DNA of 64,000 nt from Acetobacter sp. CAG:977 (GTDB lineage: Bacteria; Pseudomonadota; Alphaproteobacteria; CAAGCB01; CAG-977), in the NCBI GenBank assembly GCA_000434295.1, contig HF994935.1, positions 200,037 to 264,036 of the forward strand. Direction: 5' to 3'. Shown here piece by piece: positions 51,793 to 61,578 of the stretch. Under the pieces are notes generated by a model. The model did not search any database. It had not been told where the DNA came from and was given only the letters and a program-made list of their open reading frames with translations. Position 1 is the stretch's first letter, and the number at the start of each line of letters is the position of its first letter. The position numbers were made by a program, and so were the translations under genes.

Positions 51793-53225
51793 TTTACGAA
51801 ACGTTACATTTTTTGTTGCCGTTGCTTCCCGAAGCCTTTTTGACGATATGCGCGATGTGCGCACTGTGTGCCGGTGTTTATTCCCGCGTCGATTTAAGAA
51901 AAACAAATGCCGATATGCTGGTTTGGTTCGGCTTGTGCGGTTCATTGGTTTTGATTTTTTTGTTGCGGGAAAACACAAGCGGATCGGATGACGGTTTGTT
52001 TATGGCTGACGGATATGCAAATTTTTCAAGACTGGCGATTTTTCTGTTGAGCGCCGTTTCTTTATCATTCGGGCAAAGCTGGCTGAAGTACAAAAAATAT
52101 GTGCGTTTCGAATATCCCGTTTTGTTGGCGTTTTCGGTTTGCGGAATGGGGATTGCGGTTTGTTCCGAGAGTTTTTTGCCGATGTTTTTAGGCATGGAAG
52201 CCGCTCAACTTCCGTTATGTTTTTTGGCGTCGTACAAAAGACAGGGCGAACGTTCGACCGAAGCCGGAGCAAAATATGTATTAATTTCGCTTTTAAGCAG
52301 CTCTTTTATTTTGTTCGGGATTTCTTCTTTGTATGTGTGCCTTGGGACGATAGAGTTTTCTCAGATCGGAGCGGCGGTTCAAAAAACCGGGATATCTGTG
52401 CTGTATCCGTCTTTGTCGTTTATAGCGGCGGGCTTTTTAATGAAGGCGGGAGCCGTTCCGTTTCATACGTGGGTTGCGCCCGTTTATGAAGGAATGCCTA
52501 CTCCCGTTACGGCGTTTGCGGGGGTGGTGTGGCGTTTTGCGGTTTGGGCGGTTTTTGCAAAGCTTGTGTTTTATCCGTTAAGCTTTGCGCATGAATTTTG
52601 GAGCGTTTTGTTTTTGATTTTATCCGTTGCCGGCGTATATGCCGGAGCATTCGGCGCGTTGACCCAAACGAATATCAAGCGTTTGGCGGCATATACTCTG
52701 ACGGTATCAAACGCTTTTATTTTATTGTCGCTTCAGATTTCGGATGCGGGAGCGTTTTTATTTTTTGCATTGACGGATGCGGTTATGGCGACGGGGCTTT
52801 TCGGCGTGGCGCTGAGCCTGCGCGTCGGCGGAGATTTATCCGAAAGCATAGAAACATTGTCGGGGCAGGGCAAATCAAAGCCCGTGCGAGCCGCCTTATA
52901 CAGTCTGATTTTTTTAGGTATGACGGGTTTTCCGCCGTTTGCCGGCTTTTGGCGTCGTTTCTTTTTGTTTGAAAGCGCGATCAAGGACGGAGATTTTTGG
53001 CCGTGCCTGTTAATTATGGCGGGAGCATTTGTTTTGGCGTTTGTGTATTTAAGGATTATTCGCCGTATGTACGGTTCGCCGAGTAAAGACGAACTGTCGC
53101 CCGTTCCGTTTTCTCTGCGATCGGTTTTATGGGCGGCGGCTTTGGTTTCGCTGTTATTTTCTTTTCCAGCGGCATCGTTTTTTGACGTTGCCCGCAGTGC
53201 CGTTTTATATACGGGAGGCTTATGA
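51789..53225 (+). CDS. nuoN: Complex I antiporter-like subunit N
   Basis: A 478-residue NuoN, the least altered antiporter subunit. It keeps TM5 Glu (MFLGMEAAQLPLC), STEAGAKYVLIS with Lys, TM7 Lys (AAGFLMKAGAVPFHTW) and YEGMPTPVTAFAG. The ATG at 51789 overlaps the nuoM stop; the frame from 51717 is rejected. birA overlaps its stop. Confidence 0.92.
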   Translation: MIYETLHFLLPLLPEAFLTICAMCALCAGVYSRVDLRKTNADMLVWFGLCGSLVLIFLLRENTSGSDDGLFMADGYANFSRLAIFLLSAVSLSFGQSWLKYKKYVRFEYPVLLAFSVCGMGIAVCSESFLPMFLGMEAAQLPLCFLASYKRQGERSTEAGAKYVLISLLSSSFILFGISSLYVCLGTIEFSQIGAAVQKTGISVLYPSLSFIAAGFLMKAGAVPFHTWVAPVYEGMPTPVTAFAGVVWRFAVWAVFAKLVFYPLSFAHEFWSVLFLILSVAGVYAGAFGALTQTNIKRLAAYTLTVSNAFILLSLQISDAGAFLFFALTDAVMATGLFGVALSLRVGGDLSESIETLSGQGKSKPVRAALYSLIFLGMTGFPPFAGFWRRFFLFESAIKDGDFWPCLLIMAGAFVLAFVYLRIIRRMYGSPSKDELSPVPFSLRSVLWAAALVSLLFSFPAASFFDVARSAVLYTGGL

Positions 53226-53980
53226 TGCAACCGAACGAAGTCGTTTTGCCCGCAGGTTGGAGCTTGGAATGCCTGCCTTCGGTCGACAGCACGAACGAAG
53301 CCGTAAAAAGACGGGTTTGGGAAACCGGCAAAGACCGTTTAATCATTCAGGCTGATGAACAAACGGCGGGGCGCGGACGCCGAGGACGCCCGTGGAAAAG
53401 CGCCGCAGGGAACTTGTTTTTTTCCTTGGCGGTAAAAGCGGGAAATATTTCCCGTTTGGGGGAATACAGTTTTTTGTCGGCACTTTCTTTGACGCTGGCG
53501 GTTGAAGAAATTTGCCCTCGCGTCAGCGTGAAATGCAAATGGCCGAACGATGTTTTGCTGAACGGCAAAAAGATGTCGGGCATTCTTTTGGAGACGGCGG
53601 GCAAAAAAGGCATCGAGTTTTTAATTTCCGGTATCGGCGTCAATATTTTTCCCGTATCCGAAGAAGGGATGCTTTATCCCGTAACGTCTTTGGCGCAAGA
53701 AGGGTGCACGACGGACAAATCCGAAATGTTAAGCGCGATTGTGCGTCATTTTGACCGTCTGGACAAACTTCGCGAAGAAGAGGGGTTTTTGCCTGTTTTG
53801 GATTTGTGGAAATCGCGGGCATACGGGCTTGGGGGAATGATAACGGTGAACCTGCCCGACCGGCGGCTGACGGGGACGTTTTCCGGTCTTGATAATGACG
53901 GGAGCTTATTGTTAAATAATGCCGACGGAGAACATAAAATCACCGCCGGAGACGTATTTTTCGGCGTACAGGGAAACTAA
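53222..53980 (+). CDS. birA: Biotin--[acetyl-CoA carboxylase] ligase
   Basis: A 252-residue biotin protein ligase without the N-terminal repressor domain (so an enzyme only). Motifs: SVDSTNEAVKRR, GRGRRGRPWKSAAGN (biotinyl-AMP loop), VKCKWPNDVLLNGKKMSGILLE (short: KWPNDVLLNGKKMSG) and a C-terminal SH3-like end (GTFSGLDNDGSLLL). It overlaps nuoN's stop. nuoN-birA is a common alphaproteobacterial order. Confidence 0.93.
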   Translation: MMQPNEVVLPAGWSLECLPSVDSTNEAVKRRVWETGKDRLIIQADEQTAGRGRRGRPWKSAAGNLFFSLAVKAGNISRLGEYSFLSALSLTLAVEEICPRVSVKCKWPNDVLLNGKKMSGILLETAGKKGIEFLISGIGVNIFPVSEEGMLYPVTSLAQEGCTTDKSEMLSAIVRHFDRLDKLREEEGFLPVLDLWKSRAYGLGGMITVNLPDRRLTGTFSGLDNDGSLLLNNADGEHKITAGDVFFGVQGN

Positions 53981-53983
53981 ATC

Positions 53984-55663
53984 ATGCAAAGCAACGACCA
54001 GCCAGATTACATAACCGTACCGGACAAAGGATTATTTTTTGTTCCGTTGGGGGGCGCCGGAGAAATCGGCATAAACTTCGGGTTATATTCGTGCGACGGA
54101 CAATGGATTGCCGTTGATTGCGGCGTCGGCTTTGCGGGCGACAGACTGCCCGGAGTGGATATGGTTTTGCCCGATCCGACGTTTGCGGAACAGATTGCAA
54201 AAAACTTAAAAGCGTTGATTATCACGCACGCGCACGAAGACCATATCGGTGCGGTAGGTCATTTTTGGCCTTTGTTGCGCTGTCCCGTCTATGCGACGCC
54301 TTTTGCGACCGAGATGCTGGAAACGCGCCTTGACGAAGCGGGCATTTTGGGACGCGTTTCTTTGGAAACCGTCGAAGCGGGCGACGAATTGGATTTAGCC
54401 CCCTTTGACATAGAACTGATTCCTGTCAACCATTCCGTTCCCGAAGCCGTCAGCCTTTTGATACGAACGAAATACGGCAACGTTTTCCATACGGGGGACT
54501 GGCGTTTTGACGATACGCCCGTGGTCGGAAAGCCTGCGAATTACGCACGGTTTAAAGAACTTGGCAAAGAAAACGTTTTGGCGATGGTCGCCGATTCGAC
54601 GAACGTCTTTGTCGAAAGCGACATTTTATCCGAAAACGACGTCAAGGATTCTCTGACGACGTTATTTTCGCGATATTCGGGCAAACGTTTGGTCGTTACG
54701 TGCTTTGCATCAAACGTCGGCAGGATTGAAAGCATTGCGGAAGCGGCGGAAAAGAACGGGCGGACGGTATGCCTTTTGGGTCGATCCCTGTGGCGCGTTG
54801 AAGGCGCAGGGCGAGCTTGCGGCTATTTTCGGGGCATAAACGTTTTTCTGACGGATGAAGAAGCACAGGATTTGCCGCCGTCAAAAGTCTTGTATCTGTG
54901 CACGGGCTGTCAGGGCGAACCGAAAGCCGCTTTGTCGAACTTATCTTACGGTGTTTATCGCAGCCTCCAGCTGAACAAGGGCGACGTTGTTATTTTTTCG
55001 TCCCGCGTCATTCCCGGAAACGAACAGGCAATAGCAAACATCAAAAACCGCTTTATCGCCAAAGGCATAGAAGTCGTTACCGACAAAGACGCTTTGACGC
55101 ACGTTTCGGGACACGCCAACCGCAATGACATGAAACGGATGTACGGATTTGTCCGTCCTAAAATAGCCGTTCCCGTTCACGGCGAAGCGGCACATTTGTT
55201 TGAACATGCGAAATTGGCGGACGAATGCGGCATTTCTCAAACCGTCATTCCCAAAGACGGCGACGTTATTTCTTTCGGCGCGGACAAAGCCGAAGTCATC
55301 GGTTCGGTTCAAAGCGGATTGATGGCGATGGACGGTCGCAAGATTATTCCCGTCAATGCGGATGTTTTGAAAAAACGCCGCCGTATGCTGGAAGACGGAA
55401 CGGTTGTCGCGACGGTTGTTTTGGATAAAAAGAACGCGGTCGTCGGCTCGGTTCAAATCTCTGCGACGGGGTTAATTGATGCTCAAAGCCCCGAAATGTC
55501 GGTTTTGGACGAAGGCATCAAGGCGGCTTTGTCTTCTTTGACGCCCGCACGATTGAAGGATGACGGCAGCGTTGCCGACGCCGTCAAGGCGGCAATCCGA
55601 AAAACGGTTATGGAAAATCACGGTCGCCGTCCGATGGTTGATGTTCATTTGGTTCGGGTTTGA
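53984..55663 (+). CDS. rnj: Ribonuclease J
   Basis: A 559-residue metallo-beta-lactamase fold RNase. The zinc motif is LIITHAHEDHIGAVGHF (HxHxDH), followed by VNHSVPEAVSLLI, HTGDWRFDD and VADSTNVF. The beta-CASP part has VTCFASNVGRI, GCQGEPKAAL, SGHANRNDMKRMY and PVHGEAAHLFEHAKLA. RNase J matures and degrades RNA with 5'-3' exo- and endonuclease activity. Order birA-rnj is standard. Confidence 0.95.
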   Translation: MQSNDQPDYITVPDKGLFFVPLGGAGEIGINFGLYSCDGQWIAVDCGVGFAGDRLPGVDMVLPDPTFAEQIAKNLKALIITHAHEDHIGAVGHFWPLLRCPVYATPFATEMLETRLDEAGILGRVSLETVEAGDELDLAPFDIELIPVNHSVPEAVSLLIRTKYGNVFHTGDWRFDDTPVVGKPANYARFKELGKENVLAMVADSTNVFVESDILSENDVKDSLTTLFSRYSGKRLVVTCFASNVGRIESIAEAAEKNGRTVCLLGRSLWRVEGAGRACGYFRGINVFLTDEEAQDLPPSKVLYLCTGCQGEPKAALSNLSYGVYRSLQLNKGDVVIFSSRVIPGNEQAIANIKNRFIAKGIEVVTDKDALTHVSGHANRNDMKRMYGFVRPKIAVPVHGEAAHLFEHAKLADECGISQTVIPKDGDVISFGADKAEVIGSVQSGLMAMDGRKIIPVNADVLKKRRRMLEDGTVVATVVLDKKNAVVGSVQISATGLIDAQSPEMSVLDEGIKAALSSLTPARLKDDGSVADAVKAAIRKTVMENHGRRPMVDVHLVRV

Positions 55664-55669
55664 AATAAA

Positions 55670-56407
55670 ATGTATCAAAAACTGATTTTTGCAGTGTCTT
55701 TTTTGTTGTTATGCACGGCGGGGGCTTTTATTTATCTTGAAAATTCCTCGACGCCTGCGCCCGTCTCGACGGTTTTTCCGTTAAATGACATGTCGGGCGT
55801 CGCCATAGGCTCTTCTGATGCTCAAGACGAACAAGACCCCGACGCTTCTTTTTTTGGCGCGAATGCTTCAATATCTCAGCCTGAGAAAGAAGCCGTTTCG
55901 ACGGGAACCGCCCCCGTAACGGCAACGGACGATTTACAGGCGCAAACGATATTGCCGACAGCTTCGGATAAAACGGAACCGAATACTCAAGCCTCGGCGT
56001 CATCGGCTCCGGCACCTCTTCCGAAAAGGAAAATCCGCATCAGCAAAGAAGCATGCCGCCGTTTAAAAACCGGCTCTGCATCAGTTCCCGCCGATTATCA
56101 GGCGGGCGTTTCCGCAACGGGACAGACTGTCGCTTCGGCGGATTATCAGCCGGGCGTGTCTGTAACGGGCGACGCCGTCGCCCCGGCGGATTTAAACGGC
56201 GGTTACGATTTTCCTTCCGTCGATTTGCAGGATATAGAGCTGCCGATTTCCGTTGATCTGTCAAAGAATTTTCCGTTCTTTCAGTCTTCGTTGGATATGG
56301 GAACAATTCCCGTCGGAAACGTTACGTTTAAAAACGGTCAGGTCTATATGAACGGGCATCCGCTAACGAATGATGCGACGAATATTTTAAAAGAACAATG
56401 CCCGTAA
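55670..56407 (+). CDS. Predicted exported protein with short tandem repeats, unknown
   Basis: A 245-residue protein with an N-terminal hydrophobic signal or anchor (LIFAVSFLLLCTAGAFIYL), a Ser/Thr/Ala/Pro-rich middle, a basic patch (PKRKIRISKEACRRLKTG) and three short repeats of the type ADYQxGVSxTGxxVA at about residues 140-175. The C-terminal part ends KEQCP. It is 6 bases after rnj and ends before a terminator, so it closes the operon. No function can be given. Confidence 0.6.
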   Translation: MYQKLIFAVSFLLLCTAGAFIYLENSSTPAPVSTVFPLNDMSGVAIGSSDAQDEQDPDASFFGANASISQPEKEAVSTGTAPVTATDDLQAQTILPTASDKTEPNTQASASSAPAPLPKRKIRISKEACRRLKTGSASVPADYQAGVSATGQTVASADYQPGVSVTGDAVAPADLNGGYDFPSVDLQDIELPISVDLSKNFPFFQSSLDMGTIPVGNVTFKNGQVYMNGHPLTNDATNILKEQCP

Positions 56408-56422
56408 TTTAAAACGTGATGC

Positions 56423-56451
56423 AAAAAAAGGAGGGAAACCCCTCCTTTTTT
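56423..56451. terminator. Bidirectional terminator at the end of the nuo-birA-rnj unit
   Basis: A7-GGAGGG and CCCTCC-T6 flank a short loop. It lies between convergent genes. Confidence 0.88.
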
Positions 56452-56473
56452 CGATTGAGCCTCTTTTCCCGAT

Positions 56474-58765
56474 TTAGCGGGATGAGCGCGGGTTCAGCTT
56501 TGAAAACGTTTTTAAATCCATTTTCGGAGCTTTCCCCAAACTTTCTTGTTGGGCATCAACCTTGTTCATGTAGTTTTGAGCAAACTTCATGGCATTGCGC
56601 ATCAAAGACGGCTTTTTTTCCAACACGATATTGCTGATTTCCGGATCGTTTGCCATGTCGGAAATCAATGTGAACTTTTGTTCTTCGATTTCGGTCAGCA
56701 ATTTTTTGGCGACAGCCGGATTCGGAGACGTGAAATTCATTTGGAAATCCGTCATCCATTCGGGATGTTTTCCGTCGGCTCTTAACATCAGGGCATCCGA
56801 CAGGGACGGGCAGACATAGCTTTTCCCCAAGATTCCTTTATCTTTGCAGACCTCGACGGCGGCCAGTTGCGCCATTTTTTCCGATGTCATGATTTTTGTA
56901 AATTCGGAGCGGTCTTTTTGCAAAGACTTGAGCTGTTCATCAACGGTCATGGCATCGAAATCGCGGTTTGCCGTTTTTTCCAGCAAAGAAGACATTCTGT
57001 CCATTGTCGAGATTTCATAGGAAATAAACGTAATCAAAGCATTTTCGCCTTTGGGAATTTCATGCTTTGGCGGGATTTCCTGAATCTGGCGGAACACGGC
57101 TTGATTTGCCTTGGCTTTTTTCAAAACGGAGGGAGCTTCGCCGATAAATTCCGCATTTAACAGATCCATTTTTTCCTTTCCTGCGGGATCATTGACGGAC
57201 GCCTTTCGGATTGCTTCTTTTTCATGAGTAATCGTTGAAATCAAAGCATCTTTGTTTGCGCCGTCGCGGGCGATTTTATCATAAACGCCCGAACGCCAAG
57301 CGGCGACGGCTTCCATTTTTGCGATCATTTCCAGCAGCTGAGCTTCGGTTAATTTGACTTCCGTTTGCGGGCGGACGATACCCAAAGCTTCTTCAACTTC
57401 AAGGTTATGTTTTTCGGCGCTTTTCTTTTTGCGCACGTCGTACATTTTTTCGATTTGTTCTCTGGGCAAAGGCATACGGGCAAACGCTTCGTCCGTCCGT
57501 TGCATCATCTGGTTAATCAAAGGATTGGGTTTGTTATCAACCAAATCGATTCTCAATCGGCTCATTTCTTCTTTGGACAAGCCGTAGGTTTTTGAAATTT
57601 GGTCTGCCAAATCCAAAACTTCGACGTCTTTCATTTTCATTAGCGAACCGTCTGCCAGTTTTTCGTTTGCGATTTTAATGGCGGCATCGACGACGCCCGT
57701 TGTGTAATAAGCCAGATAATTGCCGACTTTTTTCAATTCGGCATAGCGTGCGCCGCCGGTCTGCAATGTTTTCAATTCGGCGACTTCTTTGGAATCGCCT
57801 TTTTTAACTTTCAGATTTTTTTCCGCTTCGCGGTCAATAGCGGCTTCCAGCCGTGTGGTCGGCTGTTTTTCGGTATATTTTTTAATCAGGTTATGCATCG
57901 TTTCGATACGGACGTCACCGATCAAAACGGAAATGTCGGTCTGTCCGTAATCGCGAGCCAGCTGCAAAACGGCATGAGCGTCGGCAAGACATTCCGTGCG
58001 GTGGCGAGCCAGCTGAGCGTCGACGTTATTTTCGGTGAACTGGCGTTTAAAGCCGCCTTTATGAGCGGGATCCAGCGCGTGTCCGAATTCGTGGTACAGC
58101 GTGAACTGTTGAAGCTGACGGCGGGTAACGCCTTCTTTTTCCATACGTTCTTTGACGCCGGGAACCCAATAAAACATATCGTCGACCAAAGTATCGGGGT
58201 TATCGCCGACAACCAGACTGATATTGCGTTCGCCGTCCAGATTTTTCTTTGTCACGCCGACGGGGTTGGTTGCGCTGAAAGCGTTGCTGGACGTAATGGC
58301 GGAAGCGATGACGGGTTCGACATAGCTCTTGTCGATCGGAGTTTTGCCGTAGACGTTAGCTTCTTTCAGTTTTTCAACAATGTGCAGATAAAGGGATTTT
58401 CCGATGCTGCGGTCGGGTTCGTCATCCGTGGCGTAACGCCCCATAACGACGTCGGGATCGATGACAAAAAGCGTCATGTCGGGTCTGACGTTGCGGAAGC
58501 GTTCTTCAATTTGTTTAAAGAAGCGGTGGTTTTCGGTGTCCAGAATGTAATCTTTCGGGGGTTCGCCGACGGAAACGGTGCAGTTTTCGCCGTTTAAACC
58601 GGGTTCGATGTAAGAAGTCTGTCCTTCGGGAAGCAATCCGAAAAACGGGCGTTCCTGAATGAATTCGGGACGTTTTTCGCCGCATTCAAAGACGCGCAGT
58701 TTGCCGCCTTTCATAAAAGATTCTAATTTTTCAGATGTTTTTTTATCCAGCCTTACTTCAACCAT
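56474..58765 (-). CDS. Large protein with HExxH zincin motif, unknown
   Basis: A 763-residue protein I cannot assign. Residues about 75-265 look like a zinc protease domain, with YHEFGH (His225-Glu226-His229) and ECLADAHAV (Glu258) 33 residues after the first His as a likely third ligand. The rest is helical and charged, with many Lys and Glu. No signal peptide is visible, so it is cytosolic or exported by a non-Sec route. A 100-residue gene lies 11 bases upstream. The HExxH...EAD layout is shared with the proteins at 62074 and 63315. It may be a host-directed or lineage-specific protease. Confidence 0.6.
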   Translation of the reverse strand: MVEVRLDKKTSEKLESFMKGGKLRVFECGEKRPEFIQERPFFGLLPEGQTSYIEPGLNGENCTVSVGEPPKDYILDTENHRFFKQIEERFRNVRPDMTLFVIDPDVVMGRYATDDEPDRSIGKSLYLHIVEKLKEANVYGKTPIDKSYVEPVIASAITSSNAFSATNPVGVTKKNLDGERNISLVVGDNPDTLVDDMFYWVPGVKERMEKEGVTRRQLQQFTLYHEFGHALDPAHKGGFKRQFTENNVDAQLARHRTECLADAHAVLQLARDYGQTDISVLIGDVRIETMHNLIKKYTEKQPTTRLEAAIDREAEKNLKVKKGDSKEVAELKTLQTGGARYAELKKVGNYLAYYTTGVVDAAIKIANEKLADGSLMKMKDVEVLDLADQISKTYGLSKEEMSRLRIDLVDNKPNPLINQMMQRTDEAFARMPLPREQIEKMYDVRKKKSAEKHNLEVEEALGIVRPQTEVKLTEAQLLEMIAKMEAVAAWRSGVYDKIARDGANKDALISTITHEKEAIRKASVNDPAGKEKMDLLNAEFIGEAPSVLKKAKANQAVFRQIQEIPPKHEIPKGENALITFISYEISTMDRMSSLLEKTANRDFDAMTVDEQLKSLQKDRSEFTKIMTSEKMAQLAAVEVCKDKGILGKSYVCPSLSDALMLRADGKHPEWMTDFQMNFTSPNPAVAKKLLTEIEEQKFTLISDMANDPEISNIVLEKKPSLMRNAMKFAQNYMNKVDAQQESLGKAPKMDLKTFSKLNPRSSR

Positions 58766-58776
58766 CCGGCACCTGT

Positions 58777-59079
58777 TCAGTTTAATTCTTTGACATCGGC
58801 GTAATATCCGTTTGTTTCGCCGCCAATTGTGATTTCGGCAACCAGTATTTTTCGTTGCCGACGCAATTTTTCCAGCAAGTTTTTATCAATATCGCAAATG
58901 CGTACAAACTGATCCCCCGTGCGGCAAAACACGGCGTTATTGTCCGATTTTAAAATCAGGCTGGGCATGTCGGGCTTTCCGTCCAAAGCTTCTAAAGCCA
59001 TAACGGGTTCGCCTTCGCTGCTTTCGTAGATATTTGCCGCAAAAGAGTCCATTTTTCGCATATCCTTATTAAAACTCAC
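58777..59079 (-). CDS. Unknown small protein, partner of the zincin gene
   Basis: A 100-residue protein (KMDSFAANIYESSEGEPVMALEALDG), mainly beta strands with LVAEITIGGETNGYYADV at the end. It precedes the zincin-like gene by 11 bases, so the two form one transcript; it could be a chaperone or inhibitor but nothing shows this. Confidence 0.6.
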   Translation of the reverse strand: MSFNKDMRKMDSFAANIYESSEGEPVMALEALDGKPDMPSLILKSDNNAVFCRTGDQFVRICDIDKNLLEKLRRQRKILVAEITIGGETNGYYADVKELN

Positions 59080-59154
59080 CTTTTTATAATTTCCTGTTTT
59101 TATTTTAAAGTCAATACATTATAGACAGAAAATTCAAAAAAATATGGACAAAAT

Positions 59155-59184
59155 AAAAAAGCCGCTTTGACGGCGGCTTTTTTA
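59155..59184. terminator. Terminator after malQ
   Basis: A6-GCCGC and GCGGC-T6 around a seven-base loop lie 15 bases after the malQ stop on the minus strand; symmetrical and able to work both ways. Confidence 0.88.
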
Positions 59185-59199
59185 TTAAGCTTTAAGTTT

Positions 59200-61443
59200 T
59201 CAAGAAGCCTTGCTTTGTTTGACGGCGTTTCTTTCTTCTCTGATGGCGGTCAGGACTTCCTGCATTTCTGGGCTGTTTTCCATTTCCGTGATATTTAACG
59301 GCAATTTTAAACGCCAGTTCGGATATTCGTTCGTCGTTCCGGGAACGTTAATCATTTCCGTTTGACCGAAAATATCTTCAAACCGAACAAGGAAAATCGA
59401 ACTTTTCGTTCGGGCAATAAAGCGGTTCGTCGTCGTAATCAGACGGCGGCGCAGGCGCGGATCTTTCATTATGTCGATTCTGGAAGGCACATCGTCAGCC
59501 CATAACCCTTCGCTTTTAAAGGATTCAATCATTTTTTTGCAAATATTCAAACGTTCTTCGCACGCTTTTTCGTACTGTTCCTTGCTTAAGAAAAGATTGC
59601 ACCTTTTAAACGTGTCCAGATCGTAAAACGTCCAGTAAGCGGGAATGCTGGGCTGGTCATGCGTGCTGACCTGAGCCAGCGAGAACGGAAAATATTTTGT
59701 CGTCGGGAAAAACGCTCCGTTTCTGTCGCGCTGGCGATGCAATACTTTTGTCGAGAACAAACGCGCCTGATACATTTTTCCGCGGAACCCTTTAGGAACG
59801 GTTCCCAGATCTTCGCCGATGACGATGCATTTCGCCCGTTGGCTTTCAATGGCGATAATCGCCAGCAAAGTGCGCATGGAATAACGGATGTAAGCCCCAT
59901 TGACGACTTTTTCGCCGCCGTTCAGTTCAGGTGCCCAAAACAACCGGTACAGCCCCATTACGTGGTCAATGCGCAAAGCACCCGCATATTTCATGTTAAA
60001 ACGCATCAAGTCTCTGTAATGCATATAAGAGTCTTCGTTCAAAGACAGCGGGTTCGGCGTTGCAAAGCCCCATCTTTGTCCGCGCGGTCTCATCTGGTCG
60101 GGGGGAGCGCCGATGTCAACGCCTTTGACAAACGAAGACGGATGAGCCCACGGCTCCGCACCGTCCGATGCGACGCCGACGGCCTGATCCTGATAAAGAC
60201 CGATTTTGAATTTTAACGCTTTGCTTTTTTCATAGACGGCTGCCAGCTGGCGATCCGCAATCCAATGAATGAATTTAAAGAAGTTGATACGATCTTCGTT
60301 TTCCATGGCGAAAACGCGTACTTCTGGCGTATCGGCGCGGCGGTATCCTTCGGGCCAGTCTTTTTGTCCGGGAGCGGGAAATCCGTTGCCGATTTTTTCC
60401 CGCAACGCTTCAAAAGTGCACAATTCGTCCAAAGAAGGCGTATGCTCGCGCTTGAAAACTTCGAAATCTTCGTGGCGGCGGCAGTCGTTTTCGTCCTGCG
60501 AATCGTAAAGCTCTTTAAAGGTTTCATAGACGGCGCCGAGAGCCCGCGTTTTTAAATCGCTGACGCACTGGTAATCGACCAGCTTTGTCTTTCGGGCGTT
60601 TTGCAGACGCATTTGAAATTCAAAGGAATGAACCAATTCTTGTGCTTTGGCGCTTTTGGAAAATTCAGGGACGGCTTCGACATCGATATAAAGCGGGTTC
60701 AGGTACAGACGGCTGCTGGGGCGGTAAGGGGACGCTTCGCCCGGATTGTCGTGGAACAAGGCGTTTAAGGGGTTCAGCCCGATAATGTCGGCGCCCTGAC
60801 GTTTCAGAATGTCCAAAAGCGAACTTAAGTCCGTAAAATCGCCGATTCCCCAGTTTCGTTCGGAACGCAACGCATAAAGCTGGACAGGAACGCCCCAGAT
60901 TCTGTCAATGCTTTTAAACGAGCTCATTCCTTCGGGCGTATAGCCTTTCGGCGGTGCAACAAGCAAAGAAGACGAGCAGGGCACGCTTTCATAAGTAACG
61001 GTCAGTTTATGGTAGCCGACGGGCAATTCTGGCATCAGGACGGCTTTGTATTTTGAATAATTTACGCCGTTAACGGTTGCCGTATCGATTTTTTGTGCTT
61101 TTTTTAAATCGACGGATCCGTTTAATTCTTCGCCGTTTTCCAAAACGATGTGCCAAGAGGCTGATTTTTCTTTGCCGTCGGGCAGGGAAATTTCGCAAGA
61201 CGCGGGGAATTCGTCGGTTAAAACGACGGTTGTCGGGGCGATTCGGCGTTTCCAAGGCATTTCTTTGAAACGCTTTAAGGACGTTTCGCGCTCTTTCGGC
61301 GTTGCGGCGGGAATTCCCATTGCCTTTAAAAAGAAGAGCTTTGTTTCTTCGGGGGTGATATGGACTTGTCCGGATTTGTCGGTATATTCCGAAGCGATGC
61401 CGACGATTTCTGCCAAATCGTCCAAAACGGTTGAATTTGCCAT
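59200..61443 (-). CDS. malQ: 4-alpha-glucanotransferase (amylomaltase)
   Basis: The 747-residue GH77 enzyme moves maltosyl units between alpha-1,4-glucans and frees glucose. The nucleophile Asp is in GALRIDHVMGLYRLF, the acid Glu in VIGEDLGTVPKGF and the third Asp in STHDQPSIPAYW. The N-terminal 150 residues form the extra beta-rich domain of the long (E. coli-type) MalQ. The ATG at 61443 follows AAGGAAAAAAGA; an upstream TTG at 61458 is rejected. It works with glgP at 34515. Confidence 0.95.
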   Translation of the reverse strand: MANSTVLDDLAEIVGIASEYTDKSGQVHITPEETKLFFLKAMGIPAATPKERETSLKRFKEMPWKRRIAPTTVVLTDEFPASCEISLPDGKEKSASWHIVLENGEELNGSVDLKKAQKIDTATVNGVNYSKYKAVLMPELPVGYHKLTVTYESVPCSSSLLVAPPKGYTPEGMSSFKSIDRIWGVPVQLYALRSERNWGIGDFTDLSSLLDILKRQGADIIGLNPLNALFHDNPGEASPYRPSSRLYLNPLYIDVEAVPEFSKSAKAQELVHSFEFQMRLQNARKTKLVDYQCVSDLKTRALGAVYETFKELYDSQDENDCRRHEDFEVFKREHTPSLDELCTFEALREKIGNGFPAPGQKDWPEGYRRADTPEVRVFAMENEDRINFFKFIHWIADRQLAAVYEKSKALKFKIGLYQDQAVGVASDGAEPWAHPSSFVKGVDIGAPPDQMRPRGQRWGFATPNPLSLNEDSYMHYRDLMRFNMKYAGALRIDHVMGLYRLFWAPELNGGEKVVNGAYIRYSMRTLLAIIAIESQRAKCIVIGEDLGTVPKGFRGKMYQARLFSTKVLHRQRDRNGAFFPTTKYFPFSLAQVSTHDQPSIPAYWTFYDLDTFKRCNLFLSKEQYEKACEERLNICKKMIESFKSEGLWADDVPSRIDIMKDPRLRRRLITTTNRFIARTKSSIFLVRFEDIFGQTEMINVPGTTNEYPNWRLKLPLNITEMENSPEMQEVLTAIREERNAVKQSKAS

Positions 61444-61470
61444 TCTTTTTTCCTTCAAGCTAGCTTGGAG

Positions 61471-61499
61471 AGTTTATAAAAAAAGACTTTTTTTGTCAA
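61471..61499 (-). promoter_or_regulatory. malQ promoter
   Basis: On the minus strand a perfect TTGACA (61499-61494) is followed by TATAAA (61478-61473, spacer 15) or TAAACT (61476-61471, spacer 17). The ATG is about 30 bases downstream. Confidence 0.65.
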
Positions 61500-61578
61500 T
61501 GGCGCATTCGGGGCGGTTTTATAATTAACCTATTGACAACAAATATTTATTTTTGTGACGAAAAGTGTTTTTAAACAA

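Noticed and set aside
61529..61557. TTGACA on the plus strand as a promoter
   Set aside because: No -10 box lies at a suitable distance and the next plus-strand gene is far away.
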